The translations under genes were made by a program, and so were the position numbers. This document shows, in pieces, positions 1-8,985 of a stretch of DNA of 64,000 nt (position 1 is the first letter of the stretch; each line of letters starts with the position of its first letter). Source of the stretch: Candidatus Opimibacter skivensis (lineage in GTDB: Bacteria > Bacteroidota > Bacteroidia > Chitinophagales > Saprospiraceae); the NCBI GenBank assembly GCA_016722045.1, contig JADKGY010000006.1:124001-188000 (forward strand), given 5' to 3'. The notes beneath the pieces were generated by a model. That model saw nothing but the letters and a program-made list of their open reading frames with translations, made no database searches and was not told where the DNA came from.

Positions 1-1240
1 ACGAATAATACAATAACAAATCCTGGATGATACTTTCCCATGGATACCAGAATGTCCACTGCATCGGTTGGATCTGTGTGTAATTGGTTTCTACATAAGT
101 CTTATACGTTGCCTGGCTGGTGAGTGCATATAAAATAACAGCGGCTCCTATCTGCGCAGAAGTCTGTTGATAATTACTGATCTCGGGATTAGCACTCTGG
201 AAACCAGCATTATTGTAAGCAGAAAAACCAGGATTGGCGACTAACCAATTCCATGCATTGATCGCCGCCGTTTTTAAAGTATCAGCATAAGGCTGTAACG
301 AAGGAATTCCAGACTGTTGAAATGCGAGTGCACCCATCGCATACATGCTGGCAGCACATCTCGTGGAAGATGCTTGTGCCGGACCATATCTTCTGAAACC
401 AACATCTGCACTGGGCGGACTTGCTGCAGTAAAATCGGTCACTGATACTTTCATCAGTACAGAACCATTCGACTCCTGCATGCGTCGCAACCAGTCAAGC
501 TCCCATTTCACTTCATCAAGTACATCAGGTACACCATTACCGGATTCAGGAATGTTATAATTATCTGCCCATACACCAGGCCTTTCGATGTAAGCAAAAA
601 GTATATCATGAATAGGTTCATATGCAAAGTTGACATACTTGTTATAATCGCCTGCATCAAACCAACCGCCTCTCAGATTTCTTGAAGTCGATGCAATCGG
701 ATTTGTCACCAGTCTGCAGTCAAGGTCTTGTTGTGTGTGCAGATGACTGGCCCCATCCGACCAAACGCCGGCATACGGTGCAGTCTTTGCAAATCCAGAT
801 CGCTGATAGTAAAACATGCGCATAGCCTGCTTCATGACATCACTATAGACATCCGGCTTAATATCAAAATAATACGAATGCTTATTGTTGGTCGGATCAT
901 AGACATAGTAAGATCCATTCGTGGTGACAGACGAAAAATCAAACCACCATGCTTTATCTCCACTTTGATCATATGTTGCTCCACCATGCCATGACGTAGC
1001 AGGGCCTGAAAAAACAAGTGCGTTAGTAGTTGCATTCCTCAACTGAAGAGTGGCCCCGGGTGTATACAAATCACCGGCTATAAAATCAAATCCGGCCTGT
1101 GGATTATTGATGACGCAGATCTTTTGCATATCGGGGAGATATCCAAACTGATCCACTTTAAGATGCTCGGATACAGCTCCCGGTTGTGCGGTAAGGAGTT
1201 TAGCCGTAAAAAAAATGTAAAATAGAATCGACTTCCTCAT
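1..1240 (-). CDS. GH9 glycosidase (endoglucanase type), 3' end off the window
   Basis: N-terminal ~413 codons of a secreted glycoside hydrolase family 9 enzyme, which cleaves beta-1,4-glucans such as cellulose or cellodextrins. Seen: a signal peptide (residues 1-20, ending near LLTAQ), an Ig-like N-terminal domain of the CelD type (about 25-110, starting HLKVDQFGYLPD), then the catalytic (alpha/alpha)6 domain. The block GGWFDAGDYNKYVNF carries the Asp pair that activates water in GH9, followed by GNGVPDVLDEVKWELDWL as in the family. The catalytic Glu lies near the C terminus and is off the edge, so intactness cannot be judged. The start is the ATG at 1238-1240. A decayed copy of this gene's 5' end lies about 560 bp upstream. 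Family call is secure; exact substrate is inferred. Confidence 0.88.
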   Translation of the reverse strand, partial: MRKSILFYIFFTAKLLTAQPGAVSEHLKVDQFGYLPDMQKICVINNPQAGFDFIAGDLYTPGATLQLRNATTNALVFSGPATSWHGGATYDQSGDKAWWFDFSSVTTNGSYYVYDPTNNKHSYYFDIKPDVYSDVMKQAMRMFYYQRSGFAKTAPYAGVWSDGASHLHTQQDLDCRLVTNPIASTSRNLRGGWFDAGDYNKYVNFAYEPIHDILFAYIERPGVWADNYNIPESGNGVPDVLDEVKWELDWLRRMQESNGSVLMKVSVTDFTAASPPSADVGFRRYGPAQASSTRCAASMYAMGALAFQQSGIPSLQPYADTLKTAAINAWNWLVANPGFSAYNNAGFQSANPEISNYQQTSAQIGAAVILYALTSQATYKTYVETNYTQIQPMQWTFWYPWESIIQDLLLYYS

Positions 1241-1343
1241 AGAATAGAAGGTTTAATATCCTTAAGGGTGTTAAGTCGGGGAGAGAGCTTAAAGATATAA
1301 AAAAGTCATTAGTCAATAAGTGATTAGTCATTAGTGAATCGTA

Positions 1344-1493
1344 GTATTGACTGGGCTTGCCCCTGTCTGAGTAGAACATCTCCCTGTTTGTTTAATATAA
1401 CTGTCGGAATGGTGAAAAGGGAGTAGGCAGTAGTGAGTAATTAATCCTAGTATTGACAGGGCTTGCCCCTGTCTGAGTAAAACATCTCCCTGT
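1344..1493. repeat. 44-bp direct repeat pair
   Basis: Two near-identical 44-bp copies, 1344-1387 and 1450-1493, both starting GTATTGA and containing GGGCTTGCCCCTGTCTGAGTA. They lie in the 805-bp non-coding stretch 1241-2045, among short tandem words such as ATTAGTC (1306-1336). No gene is seen in that stretch apart from the GH9 remnant. Confidence 0.7.
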
Positions 1494-1714
1494 CTGAGTA
1501 AAACATTTACCCTTGGGGATCACGAAGTATCTACAGCCCAGTTCTATTTTATAAACTAAATACTGCATTGATTCCATAAAAAAATAATACCTTACTCAAG
1601 TTCCCTCCTACCTATAGCTACTTTCTGATCAGAATCCCTTGCTGGTAAGGAGGTATGCTTTGATCAAAGTCTATTCTGAATCCCTCTTAGAAAGAGACCA
1701 TGACTTAATTGAAA

Positions 1715-1804
1715 TTATTTCAGATGTTCGGTCACTTCCCCAGGTTGTTTCGTAATCAACTTAACCATAAAAACAATGTAAAAAAATAGAATCGACTTCC
1801 TCAC
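1715..1804 (-). pseudogene. Decayed copy of the GH9 gene 5' end
   Basis: Reading leftwards from a GTG at 1802-1804, 29 codons match the first 28 residues of the GH9 protein. Both share RKSILF, then YI-F, QPG and EHLK, before a TAA at 1715-1717 where the intact gene continues VDQFGY. Similarity continues upstream into the 5' untranslated DNA: 1805-1870 matches 1241-1300, including a TTAATAT-CTTAAGG segment. The duplication therefore covered promoter, start and signal peptide. ATG has become GTG and one codon is inserted. It is a remnant, not a working gene. Confidence 0.75.
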
Positions 1805-2045
1805 AGAACAGAAGATTTAATATTCTTAAGGATATTAAGTCGGGCAGAGATGATTAAGATATGGAAAATTATCCTATTAACAGCGGAATAAGAATGGCAT
1901 TGAGAAAAGAAAGTAAAAGTATGGCTGACTAAAATCATTCAGATAGCTGACTAATCTCACTCCCGAAAAATTATCTATCAAATACTTTTACTTCTCGAAA
2001 GGTAGAGTTAGATTTAATCATAAATGTCATAATAATCTTTACAAA

Positions 2046-2444
2046 ATGATCATTCAACGAAAGCAAATCACTCAATTGGTTATTCTTACAGGAATAATAT
2101 TATGGGCTGGAGTTATCTCTTGTAAATACGATGAGGTATTACCTAAAGAGCCGGACCCGGGGTTTCAGGCCAGTTTTAGTCGAGATATTATACCCATCTT
2201 GAATGCCAGCTGTAATCAATCCGGATGTCATAACGGAGCAGGGCATGTACCTGATTTGAGAGCTTTTGTAGCATATGAGTCTCTTTGGAGTGGGAATTAT
2301 ATAGACACACTGGTGCCGGATCAAAGCGAACTGTATCAGTGGATGTCAGGATTAAAAGGATTGCCTATGCCGGTTGAAGGTGCTAATGCCACTAATAATG
2401 CGGTTGTCCTGCAATGGATAGAGCAAGGAGCATTAAATAATTGA
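2046..2444 (+). CDS. Small c-type cytochrome lipoprotein
   Basis: 132-residue exported lipoprotein with one haem-binding motif. The N terminus is a lipoprotein signal peptide with a lipobox at GVISC (Cys ~26). The haem motif is CNQSGCH, a CX4CH spacing rather than CX2CH, followed by LPMP, whose Met could be the distal ligand. Such proteins are close to the 'planctomycete cytochrome c' type domains common in Bacteroidota. It is the first gene of a + strand electron-transfer locus and is followed within ~20 bp by a DUF5777 barrel. Expected role: membrane-anchored one-electron carrier in the periplasm or at the outer membrane. The CX4CH haem attachment is inferred from motif only. Confidence 0.72.
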   Translation: MIIQRKQITQLVILTGIILWAGVISCKYDEVLPKEPDPGFQASFSRDIIPILNASCNQSGCHNGAGHVPDLRAFVAYESLWSGNYIDTLVPDQSELYQWMSGLKGLPMPVEGANATNNAVVLQWIEQGALNN

Positions 2445-2465
2445 TTGTTAAAAAACGCCATAACC

Positions 2466-3365
2466 ATGAAACCATCTATTAATACTTTTTTTGGTGCATT
2501 CATCCTTCTATTTGTATTTAGTGCACCACTATGGGCCCAGGAGGCCGATATGAATACCTCGGAAAGTAAGCCGGTTAAGAATACATTTGGCAGCATCTGG
2601 ATCATTGACAATCAAACGGTAGCTGTTCCTTTCAAAGGCAATTTTGAATTTGATATCCAACACCGGTTTGGTATTGTCAAGAATGGATATGATGATTTGT
2701 TCGGATTGTATGCCCCATCAAATATTCGCCTCGGATTCGGATATGTTCCTATCGAAAAGCTGATGATAGGATTTGGAATTACAAAAACTAATTTGACATG
2801 GGATGTAAATGTCAAATACGCGATTTTGCGGCAAATGACATCAGGAGGAAGCCCTCTAAGTGTTACTTATTTCGGCAATGCAGCCATAGATACCCGGGAT
2901 AAGGACTATTTCACTAACCCTGAAGTCCTCGTCACTACGGATCGCTTATCTTTTTTTCATCAATTATTATTCGCACGGAAATTTTCAGATAAGATTTCGC
3001 TGCAGCTGGGAGCAAGTCTCTCTCATTTCAATACAGTTGAGGCCTTTAAGAATCCCCAGAATGAAATCATTGATAAATATCAAAATGATCATTTTGCAAT
3101 CGCACTATCAGGCCGATATAAAATCTCCCCGGTAACCAATATTTTAATCAACTACGATCAGCCGGTGACAACGCATGAAGTCCTTGATCCTCAGCCGAAT
3201 ATTTCTTTTGGTCTGGAGATAACTACAAGTTCTCATCAGTTTCAAATTTTTGCAGGCAATTTTTATAACATCACGCCACAACGCAATAATGTCTTTAACA
3301 ACAATCGCTTCCAGGACGGAGCATTCCTAATCGGTTTTAACATGACCCGTTTGTGGAGTTTGTAA
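2466..3365 (+). CDS. DUF5777 outer-membrane beta-barrel protein (copy 1)
   Basis: About 299 residues starting at the ATG at 2466 (MKPSINTF), because this gives a clean signal peptide ending PLWAQ; a TTG at 2445 would add seven residues ahead of it. The mature protein is rich in alternating hydrophobic and aromatic strands (FDIQHRFG, LGFGYVP, MIGFGIT) and ends in FNMTRLWSL, a terminal aromatic strand typical of outer-membrane barrels. It matches the Bacteroidota DUF5777 'membrane bound beta barrel' family. A second copy, clearly homologous along its length, closes the same locus at 10092-11012. Function is unknown; the position between cytochrome genes suggests it houses or faces a haem protein. 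Confidence 0.75.
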   Translation: MKPSINTFFGAFILLFVFSAPLWAQEADMNTSESKPVKNTFGSIWIIDNQTVAVPFKGNFEFDIQHRFGIVKNGYDDLFGLYAPSNIRLGFGYVPIEKLMIGFGITKTNLTWDVNVKYAILRQMTSGGSPLSVTYFGNAAIDTRDKDYFTNPEVLVTTDRLSFFHQLLFARKFSDKISLQLGASLSHFNTVEAFKNPQNEIIDKYQNDHFAIALSGRYKISPVTNILINYDQPVTTHEVLDPQPNISFGLEITTSSHQFQIFAGNFYNITPQRNNVFNNNRFQDGAFLIGFNMTRLWSL

Positions 3366-3398
3366 ATATTTGATTTGCCATCCTAATCCATATAAAAC

Positions 3399-3659
3399 AT
3401 GAATGACAACGTAAATGAAAAGAGATCGCGAAGAAGGTTTCTATCATTAGGCCTTTTGAGCGGAGCAGGATTGCTCACAGAAAAAGCATCAGCTATGACT
3501 TCCGGCCTTGAGGAAGATGAAAAGATATCCATGTTGACCCCGGATGGAAAGTTGGTTGAGGTGAGCAAAAAAATCCTTGAAAAGTCCGAAGACCGGGAAA
3601 AAGCAAACAATGCGAAAATACTGAAGTGGACAAATGCCCAAAATAAATCCGAAAAGTAG
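3399..3659 (+). CDS. Small Tat-signal protein, partner of the Fe-S subunit
   Basis: 86 residues with a twin-arginine signal (SRRRFLSLG, residues ~9-17) followed by a Gly/Leu-rich hydrophobic stretch. The mature part is only about 50 residues and charged. It contains ISMLTPDGKLVEV, which closely resembles VVLLSPDGELVTI at the same relative position in the Fe-S protein encoded 2 bp downstream. It looks like the Tat leader and linker of that protein without any cysteine cluster. It may be an assembly partner or small subunit of the complex; this is inference. No named family was recognised. Confidence 0.6.
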   Translation: MNDNVNEKRSRRRFLSLGLLSGAGLLTEKASAMTSGLEEDEKISMLTPDGKLVEVSKKILEKSEDREKANNAKILKWTNAQNKSEK

Positions 3660-3661
3660 CC

Positions 3662-4618
3662 ATGGAAAAACCTGAAAACGAAATGACAAACCAACGGAGG
3701 GACTTCCTGAAAAATGCAGCCCTTGGCGTAGCCGCAGCTGCCTGCGGAAGCGCAGTTTGCTCTTGTGGTAAAAAAGAAGAAAAAGAATCCGGCGAAAAAG
3801 TCGTATTGCTTTCACCGGATGGTGAATTAGTCACGATTGACTCTTCCCATCTTAGACAGGTTCATAAAACTGTAGGTGTTTCAAGAGAAGAAGCACGGCA
3901 TGGCATTCCGGGAAGGAAATTTGTCATGGTGATCGATCTGGCGCGATGCAAAAACGCCAGGAAATGTGTGAGTGCGTGTCAGAAAATGCATCATCTGCCT
4001 GAAGAAAAAGAATGGCTCCAGGTAAGGCTCATGAAAGATAGCCCTGAAGCTCCACCGTATTGGTTTCCTAAAACATGTTTTCATTGCGACAACCCTCCTT
4101 GTGTAAAAGTTTGTCCGGTAGATGCGACTTTCAAACGTCAGGATGGACTAGTCCTCATTGATACCGAAAGATGTATCGGTTGTAAGTTTTGCATGGCTGC
4201 ATGTCCATATTCTACGCGGGTATTTAATTGGTCAGAGCCTGAACAATCAGCCGAAGTCGCATGCCTTACCTATTCTCCTGAAACCAGCGTGCCATCCAAA
4301 GTCGGCACTGTCGAAAAATGCGATTTCTGCCCCGACATGGCCAGACAGGGAGAACTTCCGGATTGCGTCACAGCATGTCCTAACGGCGTATTTTATTTCG
4401 GTGATGAAAACGAGGATGTGGTCACGAATGGAGATGAGACTGTTCGTTTCAGTGACATTATAAAAGATCGCGGTGGGTATAGGTTTGCTGAGGAATTGGG
4501 AACTGAGCCACGCGTATGGTACCTCCCACCAAAAGACAGATTATTTCCTGTTGAAAGAGGACTTGAAGGATTACCTGATGACATCAGAAACAGGTATAAA
4601 GACGTATTGGGCGAGTAA
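3662..4618 (+). CDS. Tat-exported ferredoxin-type Fe-S subunit (NrfC/HybA/PsrB-like)
   Basis: 318-residue periplasmic electron-transfer subunit of the four-cluster dimeric ferredoxin family that partners NrfD/PsrC-type quinone proteins. Tat signal QRRDFLKNA, then a hydrophobic stretch. The Cys clusters in order are CKNARKCVSAC, CFHCDNPPCVKVCP, CIGCKFCMAACP and CDFCPDMARQGELPDCVTACP. In the first, the second Cys of the usual CX2CX2CX3C is Ala, so that site may hold a 3Fe-4S or altered cluster. The NrfD-type gene follows 51 bp downstream. A molybdopterin catalytic subunit, usual beside such genes, is absent. Family secure; donor and acceptor unknown. Confidence 0.86.
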   Translation: MEKPENEMTNQRRDFLKNAALGVAAAACGSAVCSCGKKEEKESGEKVVLLSPDGELVTIDSSHLRQVHKTVGVSREEARHGIPGRKFVMVIDLARCKNARKCVSACQKMHHLPEEKEWLQVRLMKDSPEAPPYWFPKTCFHCDNPPCVKVCPVDATFKRQDGLVLIDTERCIGCKFCMAACPYSTRVFNWSEPEQSAEVACLTYSPETSVPSKVGTVEKCDFCPDMARQGELPDCVTACPNGVFYFGDENEDVVTNGDETVRFSDIIKDRGGYRFAEELGTEPRVWYLPPKDRLFPVERGLEGLPDDIRNRYKDVLGE

Positions 4619-4669
4619 TCATAAGATCATATCCCACCCTATTGAATTGACTAGTTAATATTAATCGTT

Positions 4670-6004
4670 ATGATGAAGATATCAGCTGCAGGCAACCAGG
4701 TTCTGAAAACGTTCGCACCTCAAATGGAGCGCACAACCCTTCGGGAAAAAGCATGGATAGCTTTTTTGCTTTGCGTCATCGGTGTAGGTATATATGCACT
4801 TTATCTTCAGATCACAGTAGGTCATACCGTAACCGGAATGCGTGACAATGTGGTGTGGGGTATTTATATCGCCAACTTTATTTTTTTTATCGGGATCAGT
4901 TATGCGGGTGCCGTTATATCCGGTTTTCTCCATCTGCTCAAAATAGAATGGCGTAAGCCGATTATCCGGATTGCAGAATTGATTACGGTGATTGCGACGA
5001 TCATCGGACCATTGTTTATTCTCCTATGTGTCGGAAGGCTGGACAGACTTCATCATTTGGTATTATATGCACGGTTACAATCCCCCATCACATGGGATGT
5101 ATTGGCCATAAGCACATACCTGGCAGGAGGGGTTATCTTTCTTTACCTCGCCTCAATCAAAGATTTTGCGATATACAGGGATAGCACTGATTTGCATTTA
5201 TCCAAATGGAAGAGACGTGTCTTTAAATTTCTAGCTTTAAATTATCATGACACACCATCACAGGAAAGGGGTATACATGTATCGATGAATCTAATGGCAC
5301 TTATGATTATCCCACTGGCCGTTATAGTACACTCAGTTCTTTCCTGGATCTTCGGGATGACGCTTCGCCCGGGATGGCACAGTACGATCTTTGGTCCATA
5401 CTTTGTCCTTGCCGCGATTTATTCCGGTACCGGAGTATTGATTATAGCATTATATATATTCCGTCTACGGTATAAACTGGAAGCCTTTATTCTTGATAAA
5501 CATTTCACTTACCTGGGCTATATTATGCTCGTGCTTGCTGCTGGATATGGTTATTTTACGTTCTCGGAGTATCTCACAGATTGGTATGGGTCTGAAAAGT
5601 GGACAGGTCAGCTGTTGAAGAAACTGTTCAGCTGGAATGAATATGGCGGGCTTTTCCTTTTTACAAATATTGCGGGTATCATACTCCCAATATTTGTTGT
5701 AGCCGTACCTGCTTTGCGGAAACCGAAATATCTGGCTATGGTATCAGCACTCATGGTATTGGCAATGTGGGTTAAGCGATATCTGATTGTGGTCCCAACA
5801 CTTGAAACACCTTTGCTCCCCATTGAAGACATCCGCCCCGAATACATAAAGTATTCCATCACCTGGGTTGAATGGGCATTAACATTTAGTGGAATTGCAT
5901 TGTTTTTACTTCTCTTCACGATTGCTTCTAAATTCATGACCTTGATTCCGGTATCAGAAATATCCGAAATGGCTGAGGAGAATATTCAAACTAAAGAATC
6001 ATGA
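4670..6004 (+). CDS. NrfD/PsrC-family quinone-interacting membrane subunit
   Basis: 444 residues with about ten hydrophobic segments and little else, as in NrfD, PsrC, HmcC and ActC. The recognisable N-terminal block NVVWGIYIANFIFFIGIS precedes the second helix, with SGFLHLLKIEWRKPI after it. These proteins sit in the cytoplasmic membrane, bind menaquinol on the periplasmic side and exchange electrons with the Fe-S subunit encoded just upstream. Start taken at the ATG at 4670; a second ATG follows immediately. The stop overlaps the next start (ATGA), so translation is probably coupled. Confidence 0.88.
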   Translation: MMKISAAGNQVLKTFAPQMERTTLREKAWIAFLLCVIGVGIYALYLQITVGHTVTGMRDNVVWGIYIANFIFFIGISYAGAVISGFLHLLKIEWRKPIIRIAELITVIATIIGPLFILLCVGRLDRLHHLVLYARLQSPITWDVLAISTYLAGGVIFLYLASIKDFAIYRDSTDLHLSKWKRRVFKFLALNYHDTPSQERGIHVSMNLMALMIIPLAVIVHSVLSWIFGMTLRPGWHSTIFGPYFVLAAIYSGTGVLIIALYIFRLRYKLEAFILDKHFTYLGYIMLVLAAGYGYFTFSEYLTDWYGSEKWTGQLLKKLFSWNEYGGLFLFTNIAGIILPIFVVAVPALRKPKYLAMVSALMVLAMWVKRYLIVVPTLETPLLPIEDIRPEYIKYSITWVEWALTFSGIALFLLLFTIASKFMTLIPVSEISEMAEENIQTKES

Positions 6005-6936
6005 CAAACAGAATAATTCCTTTTTCGTATTGGACTAACATCCGGTTGCGGATATTAGGTATCGGACTTACCGTCATCTGCTACATCACTTGTTTCTCAA
6101 CGATGATGAGTCAGGATTCGTTGAGTACGGAAACAAATCAATTATTCAAATCAAAAATCACGCTTTCCGCCAATCAACTTCAGGAAGGTTCGATTGAGTT
6201 GAATAGCTTATTGAGAGTCAAAGTGGACAACGTATATCAGGGGATTTCGAATGCCAAAATCACTTTTTATAACGTTAAATCTGATGGAGAAGAAAAAGCA
6301 TTGGGAGAAAAAATCACAGCACCAAATGGTAAAGCCTCTTTGATTTTTAAAGCAGCAGACTTAGCTGCAGATGCCGATGGATATTTTTCATTTCTCGCAC
6401 GCTTTGACGGTAATGAGAAATTAACCGCTGGTGAAAACGATCTCCGCATTCATCCCGCCAAACTGACCATTGAACCTATTGAAGCAGACAGCACCTATAC
6501 GATAAAAATAATGGCAACAGCGGATAGTCCTGAAGGACCGAAACCAATAGCTGATGCTACAGTCGGGTTATACGTTAAACGCATGTTTAGTTCTCTGAAA
6601 GTTGGTGAAGGAACCACAGATGAAGAAGGTACAGTAGAAATCGATTTTCCTAATAATCTGCCGGGAGACGCAGATGCTAATGTCGTGATCACAGCCCTGA
6701 TCGAAGAATCTGAAGACTACGGCAGTCTGGCAGCATCTGTTACCAAACCCTGGGGGAAGTCAGTTGCAAATATTGAAACGGAATTGCCCCGAGCTCTATG
6801 GAGCCCCCATCCGCCAACCTGGATGGTGGTGACCTTTTTTATCCTTATGGGAACTGTTTGGGGAAATTATTTGATTATAGTATACAAACTATTCAGGATA
6901 AGATTTAAGAAGGACAATACCCATGCCAGAGCCTGA
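6001..6936 (+). CDS. Membrane-anchored Ig-like periplasmic protein of the electron-transfer locus
   Basis: 311 residues: an N-terminal hydrophobic leader (~17-38), two Ig-like/transthyretin-like repeats (VDNVYQGISNAKITFYN and KPIADATVGLYVKRM both introduce a 'value then added attribute' strand pattern), and a C-terminal transmembrane helix (MVVTFFILMGTVWGNYLIIVY region, ~273-295) with a short basic tail. The start overlaps the NrfD-type stop by ATGA, which ties it to the complex. No cofactor motif is visible. A structural or docking role for the periplasmic cytochromes is inferred. Not a recognised named family. Confidence 0.62.
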   Translation: MTNRIIPFSYWTNIRLRILGIGLTVICYITCFSTMMSQDSLSTETNQLFKSKITLSANQLQEGSIELNSLLRVKVDNVYQGISNAKITFYNVKSDGEEKALGEKITAPNGKASLIFKAADLAADADGYFSFLARFDGNEKLTAGENDLRIHPAKLTIEPIEADSTYTIKIMATADSPEGPKPIADATVGLYVKRMFSSLKVGEGTTDEEGTVEIDFPNNLPGDADANVVITALIEESEDYGSLAASVTKPWGKSVANIETELPRALWSPHPPTWMVVTFFILMGTVWGNYLIIVYKLFRIRFKKDNTHARA

Positions 6937-7039
6937 TCAAATCAAAAAATCCGGATATATTGCAAACTCAAAACCAGTTGATACCCCGTTTTCTTAATAA
7001 TATTTTCAATTCATTAAAATCAAATTAAATAGTATAAAA

Positions 7040-7441
7040 ATGAAAACTCTTTTGCTTTGTTTGTGTGGTCTTTTCATAACGGCTGCAGTGATTATGGCTT
7101 TCAGGCATTCTCCTCAACAAAATGCCCCCTGGCCCGTTCCGGATAAATATAAGACCATGAAAAATCCGGTCAAATTTGATAAAACAGCTGCCACAGCTCT
7201 CTATAACACGCATTGTAAATCATGCCACGGAAAGGAAGGATTGGGTGATGGTACAAAAGCAGCCCAGTTGAAGACCAAATGCGGTGACTTCAGCTCTGCA
7301 GATTTCCAGAAGCAAAGCGATGGAGCTATCTTCTATAAAACCTTAGAAGGAAGAGATGATATGCCGTCTTTTAAAAAGAAGCTTCCTGATCAGGAAGACA
7401 TTTGGCAGTTGGTGCATTACATGCGCACCTTGGCAGAATAG
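7040..7441 (+). CDS. Monohaem class I cytochrome c
   Basis: 133-residue exported cytochrome c. N-terminal signal peptide or anchor (LLLCLCGLFITAAVIMAF), haem motif CKSCHGKEGLGDG, and the probable distal Met in DDMPSFKKKLPD before the closing helix IWQLVHYMRTLA. This is the usual layout of class I c-type cytochromes that shuttle single electrons in the periplasm. The position after the Fe-S/NrfD genes suggests it accepts electrons from that complex. A strong hairpin lies just downstream. A fragment encoding a very similar C terminus is left at 11119-11181. Confidence 0.85.
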   Translation: MKTLLLCLCGLFITAAVIMAFRHSPQQNAPWPVPDKYKTMKNPVKFDKTAATALYNTHCKSCHGKEGLGDGTKAAQLKTKCGDFSSADFQKQSDGAIFYKTLEGRDDMPSFKKKLPDQEDIWQLVHYMRTLAE

Positions 7442-7456
7442 TTATGTGGATGGACT

Positions 7457-7497
7457 GGACTGGTCATATACCTTAAACATATGACCAGTCCATCTTT
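7457..7497 (+). terminator. Hairpin terminator after the cytochrome gene
   Basis: Perfect 13-bp stem, GGACTGGTCATAT at 7457-7469 with its complement at 7479-7491, 9-nt loop, followed by ATCTTTTG. The T tract is short, so this may be a processing or attenuating hairpin rather than a full stop. Confidence 0.6.
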
Positions 7498-7612
7498 TGC
7501 TGTTAAAAAAGACCTGAAATAATCAACTCGAGGAATTAATCTAAGTCCTCAGGCTCACCACACATAGAGCTTAATACTATTTTAATACGTAATCAAGACG
7601 AAACCGATTAAT

Positions 7613-8827
7613 ATGGTGAGTTCCAAAGGAATTTTACTTACTGGCCTTGTTATTGCAATCGCAGGAATTCTAATCAATTATTTTTCCAGCATGGCAGGTG
7701 TCATCACTTTACATACTGGCCAAACCAGCAGGCTTTCTGCCTCTTCTGACACCGATACGACATCATCCGATCACAAAACGGATCTGGATCTTATCCTCAC
7801 GTTAGATTCGCTTACCATTCATCCATATCATCCGGATTATGTCATTGAGGTAAGGCAAAGAGATACAACAATCATGAAAGATATCCCCATCATCGGGTTA
7901 CCTCCTTCAAAGATTATTGACTACTTTTCATTGACACCAATGAAGATCCGTAAAATCGGAAAAACAGATTTAAGGTTTCGTCTGAAAAATTTCTTTCCCG
8001 ATTTCGCATTTGAATACACCTATCCTGACCACTCGGATACAATTAAACCTAAAGCCCCCGGTATCATACTTGAACTTAAAACTAAAGGGGGCCCTCAGGT
8101 TGTCACGTTACGTTCAAATCATTCAAAAAGTTACAAACTGGATGACGTCGTTAAACTTGGAGCATCTCTTGAATTTTATTGGGACTTACCCCTTGACAGC
8201 ATTGCTAAATTCTCTGCGAATAATGACACCACCACGAAGAGGATTGTCTTTGCCGGAGCCACCGGAAAAATGTACTTCTTGTTTAATGGCAAAATGGATG
8301 AACGGCCTTTTAAAGAAAAATTTTTTTATGGGATACCCAACCAGGATAGTGCAGGGTTCACTATCCTTCACTGCTTCCCCGATATTGCATATATGAATGC
8401 AGTTCCCTCAAGCAAAAGTGATGTGCTTGTTAACCCTGTTGCCCAGGTTGAAATATGGAAGCTTGGGGGACGTGGACATGAAGCCTATATTTACCCGGAG
8501 ACAAACGGACGAAAAGGAGGCGAATTTCCCATTCCTGATTCGGACTATATGTTGAGCCTGGGTATCGATCAGGAGAAAGTCGTCCAAAATTGTGATTGTA
8601 TATTTTCTATAAAAAATCAGGCTGGTGACGTGTTGAAAACTCTTGCTTTGCATGCTGGAATTCCCGGATCGTTTCATGGCTACAAATTCAAAACGGTGGC
8701 CTGTAATACGGAACTTCAAAATGATGTGACCATCAAAGTGACCCGCCATCCAGGCAATATTATAATTTTAATAGGCGTCCTTTTGTCCCTGGCAGCCATT
8801 GGGCTCCTATATGTAAAGAAAAGTTGA
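7613..8827 (+). CDS. Stand-alone ResB-like cytochrome c biogenesis protein
   Basis: 404 residues with one transmembrane helix at the N terminus (GILLTGLVIAIAGILINYF), a periplasmic domain of about 340 residues and a closing helix (NIIILIGVLLSLAAIGLLYV). The order beta-rich periplasmic domain, then HPGNIIILIG, then helix copies the end of ResB/Ccs1, where a DPG segment precedes the last helix. The segment LTLDSLTIHPYHPDYVIEV resembles the ResB strand describing a peptide-facing sheet. ResB works with the haem channel CcsA in attaching haem to apocytochromes; no ccsA is nearby. Probably a dedicated maturation or assembly factor for the neighbouring haem proteins. The family match is by pattern, not by search. 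Confidence 0.55.
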   Translation: MVSSKGILLTGLVIAIAGILINYFSSMAGVITLHTGQTSRLSASSDTDTTSSDHKTDLDLILTLDSLTIHPYHPDYVIEVRQRDTTIMKDIPIIGLPPSKIIDYFSLTPMKIRKIGKTDLRFRLKNFFPDFAFEYTYPDHSDTIKPKAPGIILELKTKGGPQVVTLRSNHSKSYKLDDVVKLGASLEFYWDLPLDSIAKFSANNDTTTKRIVFAGATGKMYFLFNGKMDERPFKEKFFYGIPNQDSAGFTILHCFPDIAYMNAVPSSKSDVLVNPVAQVEIWKLGGRGHEAYIYPETNGRKGGEFPIPDSDYMLSLGIDQEKVVQNCDCIFSIKNQAGDVLKTLALHAGIPGSFHGYKFKTVACNTELQNDVTIKVTRHPGNIIILIGVLLSLAAIGLLYVKKS

Positions 8828-8985
8828 TGAAAAGAATCTGAATGTATACTGAGGTCCCATAAAGAATGATCAGGATTAATCATCATTATGATCCTCATCA
8901 TCAATAAAAAGGCCCAACCATATGATATTTGGATCAAAAGAATTCAAATTGTATTTATTACCTTGAACGATAAAACATTCTCTAT

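Noticed and set aside
2445..2465. TTG start for the first DUF5777 gene
   Set aside because: It would put seven residues before a normal signal peptide; the ATG at 2466 fits better.
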